DNA from: Streptomyces sp. NBRC 110035
GTDB lineage: Bacteria > Actinomycetota > Actinomycetes > Streptomycetales > Streptomycetaceae
Direction of reading: 5' to 3'
NCBI RefSeq assembly: GCF_000829695.1
Contig: NZ_BBNN01000030.1
Span: 1-64,000 of the forward strand
Length of the DNA stretch: 64,000 nucleotides
The notes below the pieces were generated by a model. The model made no database searches, had not been told where the DNA came from, and saw only the letters and a list, made by a program, of their open reading frames with translations. A program made the translations under genes and the position numbers. Shown here piece by piece: positions 57,828-64,000 of the stretch. The stretch's first letter is position 1; every line of letters starts with the position of its first letter.

Positions 57828-60146
57828 ATGAGTAACATCCCCGAGACCGGGCGCAGCACCCGGGTGCAGATCCGGCTCGTCGTCATCCAGGTCCTCGTCC
57901 TCTCCCTCCTCGGCACCCTCGGCGGGCGCCTGTGGTACCTCCAGATCCGCGAAGGCGCCGAGTACGCCAAGGAGGCCTCCGGCAACCACGTCCAGCAGGT
58001 CGTCCAGCCCGCGGTCCGCGGCTCCATCCTGGACGCCCGCGGAGTGGCCCTCGCCGACAACGAGACCCGGCTGGTCGTCTCCGCCTCCCGCACCGAGCTG
58101 ATGAAGATGCGCGACGACGGGGAGGCGGTCCTCACCAAGCTCGCCGGTGTCCTCGGCATGCCCGCCGAGGACGTCATGGAGAAGGTCCGGCTGTGCGACG
58201 CCGAGACCCCCCAGCCCTGCTGGAACGGCTCGCCGTACCAGCCCATCCCCATCACCGACGAGGCCACCGCCAAGCAGGCCCTGCAGATCCGCGAGCGCGC
58301 CGAGGACTTCCCCGGCATCAGCGCCGAACCCCAGGCCGTACGCCGGTACGCGGCCCCCGGACAGGCCAACACGGCCCAGGTCCTCGGCTACCTCTCGCCC
58401 GTCACCGACGAGGAACTCCAGAAGGCGCAGGACACCGACTCGCCGTACCTGCGCTCCGACCAGGTCGGCCGCTCCGGCCTCGAGCGCCAGTACGACAAGG
58501 AGCTGCGCGGCAAGGCCGGCGTCACCCGCTACGAGGTCGACAACCTCGGCCGCGTCATCGGCGAGGCCCAGGCCGACCCCGCCGAACCCGGCGCCAACCT
58601 CGTCACCAGCATCGACGCCCGCGTCCAGCGGGTCGCCGAGTACGAACTGAACGAGGCGATGAAAGCCGCCCGCAAGGAGATGGACCGCAACACCAACCGC
58701 CTCTACGAGGCCGACTCCGGTGCCATCGTCGTCATGGAGGCCAAGACCGGCCGGGTCGTCGCCATGGCCTCCAACCCGAGCTACGACCCCAACGCCTGGG
58801 TCGGCGGCATCTCCGGCAAGGACTACGCGAGCCTGACCGGCAAGGACTCCAACTACCCGCTGCTCAACCGCGCCATCCAGGGCGTGTCGGCGCCCGGCTC
58901 CATCTTCAAGGTCATCCCGACCGCCGCCGCGGTCAACGCCGGGTACTCCTTCGACGGGCCCTACGAGTGCTCCAGCTCGTACTCCATCGGCGGCCAGGTC
59001 TTCAAGAACTTCGAGTCCCAGAACCACGGCGCCATCAGCCTCGGCCGTGCCCTCGAGGTCTCCTGCGACACCGTCTTCTACCGCCTCGCCCACGAGGAGT
59101 GGAAGCGCGACGGCGGCAACAAGCCCAAGAAGAACGCCCAGGACTGGTTCTACAAGACCTCCCACCAGTTCGGCCTCGGCGAACTGACCGGCATCGACCT
59201 GCCCAACGAGGTCACCGGCCGTGTCCCCGACCGCCAGTGGAAGCTCGACTACTGGAAGGCGAACAAGGACGCCTGGTGCAAGTCCGGCAAGAAGGGAGGC
59301 AGCTACGTCGAGCAGATCGCCTACGAGAACTGCCTCGAAGGAAACCGCCTGCGCGCCGGTGACTCCGTCAACTACTCCATCGGCCAGGGCGACACCCTCG
59401 TCACCCCCATCCAGATGGCCTCCGTCTACGCGGCCCTCTCCAACGGCGGCACGCTCCACCAGCCCACCGTCGGCAAGGCCGTCATCAGCCCCGACGGCAA
59501 GAAGGTCACGGAGATCGAACCCGAGGCACAGGGCAAGCTGCCGGTCACCAAGAAGACCCTCGCCGAAATAGACGGCGCCCTCGAGGGGGTCGCCACCCGC
59601 GGTACGGCCGCCTGGCGGTTCGGCGGCTGGCCGCAGGACGAGATCCCGATGCACGCCAAGACGGGCACCGCGGAGGTCTACGGCAAGCAGACCACCTCCT
59701 GGTTCGCCACCTACACCGAGGACTACTCGATCGTCATGACGATCTCCCAGGGTGGTACCGGCTCCGGCGCCTCGGGCCCCGCCGTGCGCAACGTCTACAA
59801 CGCGCTGTACGGGGTCTCCCCGGACGGCGTCATCGACGAGAAGAAGGCACTGCTGCCCACCCCGCAGAAGACGCTGCCCAAGGTCAGGACGGACGGCACC
59901 ATCGTCTCCCCGAAGATCGCCGAGGACCCGGCCAAGGAGCAGCGGGCCGCCGCGGAGGACGAACAGGCACCCGCCCTGCCCCAGGAGCAGGGCGCGACCA
60001 CGACCACACCCCCGCCGGCCAACCGCGACACCCGCCGCCGCGACGCACGGCGGGGCGGAGCAGGACGGGGCGGAGCAGGACGGCGCGGCGCACGGCGCGG
60101 CGACGTCCGGGCACGCCGCACGGCAGGCCGGAGGACGGCGCCATGA
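57828..60146 (+). CDS. mrdA: Penicillin-binding protein 2 (transpeptidase of the elongasome)
   Basis: 772 residues from ATG 57828 (GTG 57822 possible). One N-terminal helix (VVIQVLVLSLLGTLGGRLWY), the pedestal domain, then the transpeptidase: SxxK in VSAPGSIFKVIPTAA near residue 362, SIGQG-type motif in NYSIGQGDTLVTPIQMAS near residue 518, KTG in MHAKTGTAEVYG near residue 610. The last about 60 residues are a linker ending in an Arg/Gly-rich tail (RRGGAGRGGAGRRGARRG) encoded across a 15-bp tandem repeat. Its stop overlaps the rodA start (ATGA), so the two partners are translated together. Confidence 0.95.
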   Translation: MSNIPETGRSTRVQIRLVVIQVLVLSLLGTLGGRLWYLQIREGAEYAKEASGNHVQQVVQPAVRGSILDARGVALADNETRLVVSASRTELMKMRDDGEAVLTKLAGVLGMPAEDVMEKVRLCDAETPQPCWNGSPYQPIPITDEATAKQALQIRERAEDFPGISAEPQAVRRYAAPGQANTAQVLGYLSPVTDEELQKAQDTDSPYLRSDQVGRSGLERQYDKELRGKAGVTRYEVDNLGRVIGEAQADPAEPGANLVTSIDARVQRVAEYELNEAMKAARKEMDRNTNRLYEADSGAIVVMEAKTGRVVAMASNPSYDPNAWVGGISGKDYASLTGKDSNYPLLNRAIQGVSAPGSIFKVIPTAAAVNAGYSFDGPYECSSSYSIGGQVFKNFESQNHGAISLGRALEVSCDTVFYRLAHEEWKRDGGNKPKKNAQDWFYKTSHQFGLGELTGIDLPNEVTGRVPDRQWKLDYWKANKDAWCKSGKKGGSYVEQIAYENCLEGNRLRAGDSVNYSIGQGDTLVTPIQMASVYAALSNGGTLHQPTVGKAVISPDGKKVTEIEPEAQGKLPVTKKTLAEIDGALEGVATRGTAAWRFGGWPQDEIPMHAKTGTAEVYGKQTTSWFATYTEDYSIVMTISQGGTGSGASGPAVRNVYNALYGVSPDGVIDEKKALLPTPQKTLPKVRTDGTIVSPKIAEDPAKEQRAAAEDEQAPALPQEQGATTTTPPPANRDTRRRDARRGGAGRGGAGRRGARRGDVRARRTAGRRTAP
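60052..60081 (+). repeat. Two exact 15-bp tandem repeats in the PBP2 tail
   Basis: GGGGCGGAGCAGGAC twice in a row, in frame (adds GGAGR-type pentapeptides). Length variation here would not shift the frame. Confidence 0.75.
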
Positions 60147-61345
60147 CCGGCGGAGTCAACAGCTTCCACGTCTCCGGATACGGACCCGAGCGGGCCGGCT
60201 GGACGCGGCTCCTCGCCCGCGACTCCCCGGCCCGGCGCCTCGACTGGCCGATACTGCTGTCGGCGACCGCCCTGTCGCTGCTCGGCTCCCTGCTGGTCTA
60301 CTCGGCGACCCGCAACCGCACCGACATCAACCAGGGCGACCCGTACTACTTCCTGGTCCGGCACTGGCTGAACACCGGCATCGGCCTGGCCCTGATGATC
60401 GCCATGCTCTGGCTCGGCCACCGCGCCCTGCGCACCGCCGTGCCGGTCCTCTACGGCGCCTCGGTGCTGCTGATCCTGCTCGTGCTCACCCCGCTGGGCT
60501 CCACCATCAACGGCGCCCACTCCTGGATCCAGCTCGGCGCCGGCTTCTCGATCCAGCCGTCCGAGTTCGTGAAGCTCACGATCATCCTGGGCATGGCGAT
60601 GCTCCTCGCCGCCCGGGTCGACGCGGGCGACAAGCCCTACCCCGACCACCGCACGGTCCTGCAGGCACTCGGACTGGCCGCCGTCCCCATGCTGATCGTG
60701 ATGCTGATGCCCGACCTCGGGTCGGTCATGGTCATGGTCGTCATCGTGCTCGGCGTCCTGCTCGCCTCCGGCGCCTCCAACCGGTGGGTCCTCGGCCTGA
60801 TCGGCACCGGCGCGGCCGGCGCGATCACCGTCTGGCAGCTCGGAGTGCTCGACGAGTACCAGATCAACCGCTTCGCCGCCTTCGCCAACCCCGAGCTCGA
60901 CCCCGCCGGCGTCGGCTACAACACCAACCAGGCCCGCATCGCCATCGGCTCCGGCGGTCTCACCGGCTCCGGGCTCTTCGAGGGCTCGCAGACCACCGGC
61001 CAGTTCGTGCCCGAGCAGCAGACCGACTTCGTCTTCACCGTCGCCGGGGAGGAACTCGGCTTCGTCGGCGGCGGACTCATCATCGCCCTGCTCGGCGTCA
61101 TCCTGTGGCGCGCCTGCCGCATCGCCCGCGACACCACCGACCTGTACGGCACCATCGTCGCCGCCGGCATCGTCGCCTGGTTCGCCTTCCAGTCCTTCGA
61201 GAACATCGGCATGACCCTCGGCATCATGCCGGTCACCGGTCTGCCCCTGCCGTTCGTGTCCTACGGCGGCTCGTCGATGTTCGCGGTGTGGCTGGCCGTG
61301 GGCCTCCTGCAGTCGATCAGACTGCAACGCCCGCTGTCCGCGTGA
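60143..61345 (+). CDS. rodA: RodA peptidoglycan glycosyltransferase (SEDS family)
   Basis: 400 residues from ATG 60143, overlapping the PBP2 stop. Polymerises lipid II with PBP2. About ten helices: DWPILLSATALSLLGSLLVY at the start, then HSWIQLGAGFSIQPSEFVKL, MLMPDLGSVMVMVVIVLGV, QARIAIGSGGLTGSG, and QQTDFVFTVAGEELGFVGGG holding the catalytic-type Asp; the C-terminal signature is LPLPFVSYGGSSMFAVWLAV. The basic tail is short. Last gene of the mre operon, with a hairpin after it. Confidence 0.96.
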   Translation: MTGGVNSFHVSGYGPERAGWTRLLARDSPARRLDWPILLSATALSLLGSLLVYSATRNRTDINQGDPYYFLVRHWLNTGIGLALMIAMLWLGHRALRTAVPVLYGASVLLILLVLTPLGSTINGAHSWIQLGAGFSIQPSEFVKLTIILGMAMLLAARVDAGDKPYPDHRTVLQALGLAAVPMLIVMLMPDLGSVMVMVVIVLGVLLASGASNRWVLGLIGTGAAGAITVWQLGVLDEYQINRFAAFANPELDPAGVGYNTNQARIAIGSGGLTGSGLFEGSQTTGQFVPEQQTDFVFTVAGEELGFVGGGLIIALLGVILWRACRIARDTTDLYGTIVAAGIVAWFAFQSFENIGMTLGIMPVTGLPLPFVSYGGSSMFAVWLAVGLLQSIRLQRPLSA

Positions 61346-61398
61346 CCCGCCCGGCCCGACGGGGCCGGCGGGCCAGGCCGCCAGGCCTTTTCGACCGA

Positions 61399-61432
61399 CC
61401 CGGTTTTCCCGGTACCGACCGGGGAAACCGGG
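61399..61432. terminator. 14-bp hairpin after rodA
   Basis: CCCGGTTTTCCCGG with CCGGGGAAACCGGG (one mismatch). It lies only about 25 bases before the -10 of the next gene, so it could also affect that promoter. Confidence 0.55.
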
Positions 61433-61455
61433 ATGGTGCAACCACCGGCGACGAG

Positions 61456-61467
61456 TAGATTCGGGTC
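61456..61467 (+). promoter_or_regulatory. -10 element of a probable leaderless CYTH-CHAD start
   Basis: TAGATT, then CGGGTC and ATG 61468; no ribosome site. Confidence 0.5.
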
Positions 61468-63030
61468 ATGGCGGACACAAAACGTGAAATCGAGCGCAAG
61501 TACGAGTCAGGTGACAGCGGACTCCCCGACCTGACCGGCGTCCCAGGCGTCGAGTCCGTCGTCGAGCGGGGCGTGACCCACCTCGACGCCACCTACTACG
61601 ACACCACCGACGAGCGCCTCGCCGCCGCCTCCCTCACCCTGCGCAGACGCACCGGCGGCTCCGACGCCGGCTGGCACCTGAAGTTCCCCGTCGCCCCCGG
61701 GGTGCGCGACGAGATCCACGCCCCGCTCTCCGACACCCTCCCGGAGAGCCTCGCCCGGCTCGTCCGCTCCCGCGTCCGCGACACCGAACTGAAGCCCGTG
61801 GTCCGGCTGCGCTCCGACCGGGACCTGCGCCACCTCCTCGACGCCGACCGCCGGCTCCTCGCCGAGATCAGCGTCGACACGGTGCGCGCCGAACGCCTCA
61901 CCGGCCACGGCGGCACCGCCCGGTGGACCGAGATCGAGGTCGAACTCGCCGACGACGGCGACCCCGCCTTCCTCGACAAGGTCGGCAAACGGCTCCGCAA
62001 GGCGGGCATACGCCCGTCGAAGGCCGCCTCCAAACTGGCCCGCGCCCTCGCCGAGACCGCACCCCCGGCCGGTCTCCCCGAGGAAGCCGCCCCCGCTCCC
62101 GCACCCGCCCCGGCCGCGGCACCGAAGCGCAAGCACCGCAGCCGACCGGTCGGGAAACCCGTCAACGCCGGCGACCACGTCCTCGCCTACGTCCGCGCCC
62201 AGCGGGACGCCCTCGTGGATCTCGACCCCGCCGTACGCCAGGACGTACCCGACTCCGTGCACCGCATGCGGGTCGCCACCCGCCGCCTGCGCAGCACCTT
62301 CCGCTCCTTCCGCTCAGTCCTGGACCGGGAGACCACCGACCCGATCGGCGTCGACCTGAAGTGGCTGGCCGCCGAACTCGGCCTGGACCGCGACCAGGAG
62401 GTACTCGCCGAACGCCTGACCTCGGCCCTGGGCGAACTGCCCGACACCCTCGTCCTGGGCCCCGTCCGCGAACGGCTGGCCTCCTGGTCCGAGGCCGGCC
62501 ACCGCGGAGCCCACAGCGAGGTCACCGCCATCCTCGACTCCCGCCGCTACCTCTCCCTGCTCGACACCCTCGACACCCTGCTGGCCGACCCGCCCCTGCG
62601 GAAGAAGGCCGCCCGCCACCCGGGGAAGGTGCTCGCCAAGGCCGTGAGCGAGGACCTCGCCAAGGTGGCCGACCTCGTCACCCGGGCACTGGACCTGCCG
62701 CCCGGCCACGACCGCGACGTCGCCGTGCACGAAGCCCGCAAGAAGTCCAAGCGCGCCCGCTACGCCGCCGAGGCCGCAGCCCCGGCTCTCAAGGGCCCCG
62801 CCAAGGACCTGGTCAAGAACATGAAGACGCTCCAGAGCCTGCTCGGCGACCACCAGGACAGCGTCATGGCCCGCCAGACCCTGCGCGAACTGTCCGCCGT
62901 CGCCCACGCGTCGGGGGAGAGCGCCTTCACCTACGGTCTGCTCCACGGACACGAGGAACGCCGGGCCGAGATCGTCGAAGCGGACCTCCCGGAAACCTGG
63001 AAGCGGATCAAGGACAGCACCGCCTTCTGA
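61468..63030 (+). CDS. CYTH-CHAD domain protein
   Basis: 520 residues from ATG 61468. The N-terminal CYTH (triphosphate tunnel) domain has the ExExK motif in KREIERKYESGDSG and tunnel strands (YYDTTDERLAAASLTLRRRT, WHLKFPVAPGVRDEIH, VVRLRSDRD). After a Pro/Ala linker near residue 205, the C-terminal CHAD helical domain carries conserved His/Arg (VHRMRVATRRLRSTFRSFRS near residue 265, VHEARKKSKRARYAAEA near residue 425, LLGDHQDSVMARQTLREL). CHAD binds polyphosphate; CYTH acts on triphosphate compounds. Probably leaderless. Function in Streptomyces unknown. Confidence 0.92.
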   Translation: MADTKREIERKYESGDSGLPDLTGVPGVESVVERGVTHLDATYYDTTDERLAAASLTLRRRTGGSDAGWHLKFPVAPGVRDEIHAPLSDTLPESLARLVRSRVRDTELKPVVRLRSDRDLRHLLDADRRLLAEISVDTVRAERLTGHGGTARWTEIEVELADDGDPAFLDKVGKRLRKAGIRPSKAASKLARALAETAPPAGLPEEAAPAPAPAPAAAPKRKHRSRPVGKPVNAGDHVLAYVRAQRDALVDLDPAVRQDVPDSVHRMRVATRRLRSTFRSFRSVLDRETTDPIGVDLKWLAAELGLDRDQEVLAERLTSALGELPDTLVLGPVRERLASWSEAGHRGAHSEVTAILDSRRYLSLLDTLDTLLADPPLRKKAARHPGKVLAKAVSEDLAKVADLVTRALDLPPGHDRDVAVHEARKKSKRARYAAEAAAPALKGPAKDLVKNMKTLQSLLGDHQDSVMARQTLRELSAVAHASGESAFTYGLLHGHEERRAEIVEADLPETWKRIKDSTAF

Positions 63031-63118
63031 CACCGGGCCGGCCGCGGACCGTGCGGGGGACCTCTCAGGCCGGGTTAGGCTGGATGGCCCCCCCTGCCCG
63101 CACACAAAGGTTCCCGAG

Positions 63119-64000
<882 letters not shown>

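Overview
The window is high-GC actinobacterial DNA and almost certainly a Streptomyces chromosome. The evidence is GTG-rich starts and G/C-ending codons, the clpP1-clpP2-clpX and mreBCD-PBP2-rodA clusters, an XRE/DUF397/anti-sigma-like trio, mycothiol-type enzymes and the Streptomyces-style valS-folC-DUF4233-ndk order. It has one accessory edge on the left and a long conserved core to the right.

Left edge (1 to about 7.6 kb). This part holds mobile and decaying DNA: an IS66-type transposase fragment, an ISL3-type insertion sequence with perfect 28-bp ends and a frameshifted transposase, and behind it the wreck of a pSAM2-like integrative conjugative element (rep-xis-int). Its integrase has lost its middle and its last residues to the IS, and its rep gene has lost its N-terminal part. 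A mycothiol-dependent maleylpyruvate isomerase-family gene, a divergent HATPase / XRE-DUF397 trio, a transporter remnant and a hicB-hicA pair follow.

Middle (7.6 to 42.3 kb). Metabolic and envelope genes: a secreted GH84 glucosaminidase-like protein, a small three-repeat protein coupled to malQ, a MarR/EamA exporter pair, a secreted sugar dehydrogenase with CBM2, two paralogous M1 aminopeptidases, a broken DUF1203 gene, mazEF, asd, an ECF sigma factor with a membrane partner, a subtilisin, a Tat-exported phosphoesterase, an AbiEi/endonuclease-like orphan, a DsbA-like mycothiol nitroreductase, a 5'-truncated amino acid permease, bioY, rpiB, nei, a SpoIIE-type phosphatase and an HD protein. Perfect GC-rich hairpins without clear U-tracts separate most convergent genes. 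A gene-poor gap of about 0.9 kb closes this part.

Right (42.3 to 64 kb). Core housekeeping: tRNA-Gly(TCC), tRNA-Pro(TGG), trigger factor, clpP1, clpP2, clpX (protein folding and proteolysis, with a ClgR-like box before clpP1), a Pro/Gln/Gly-rich membrane protein, valS, folC, DUF4233, ndk, then the lateral-wall cluster mreB-mreC-mreD-PBP2-rodA, a CYTH-CHAD protein, and the start of a B12-binding radical SAM gene that runs off the window.

No clearly new multi-gene system was found. The best leads are the repeat-bearing small protein overlapping malQ, the decayed integrative element, a glutamine in place of a catalytic aspartate in the GH84 protein, an exact 14-bp duplication that breaks the DUF1203 gene, and several probable leaderless genes.
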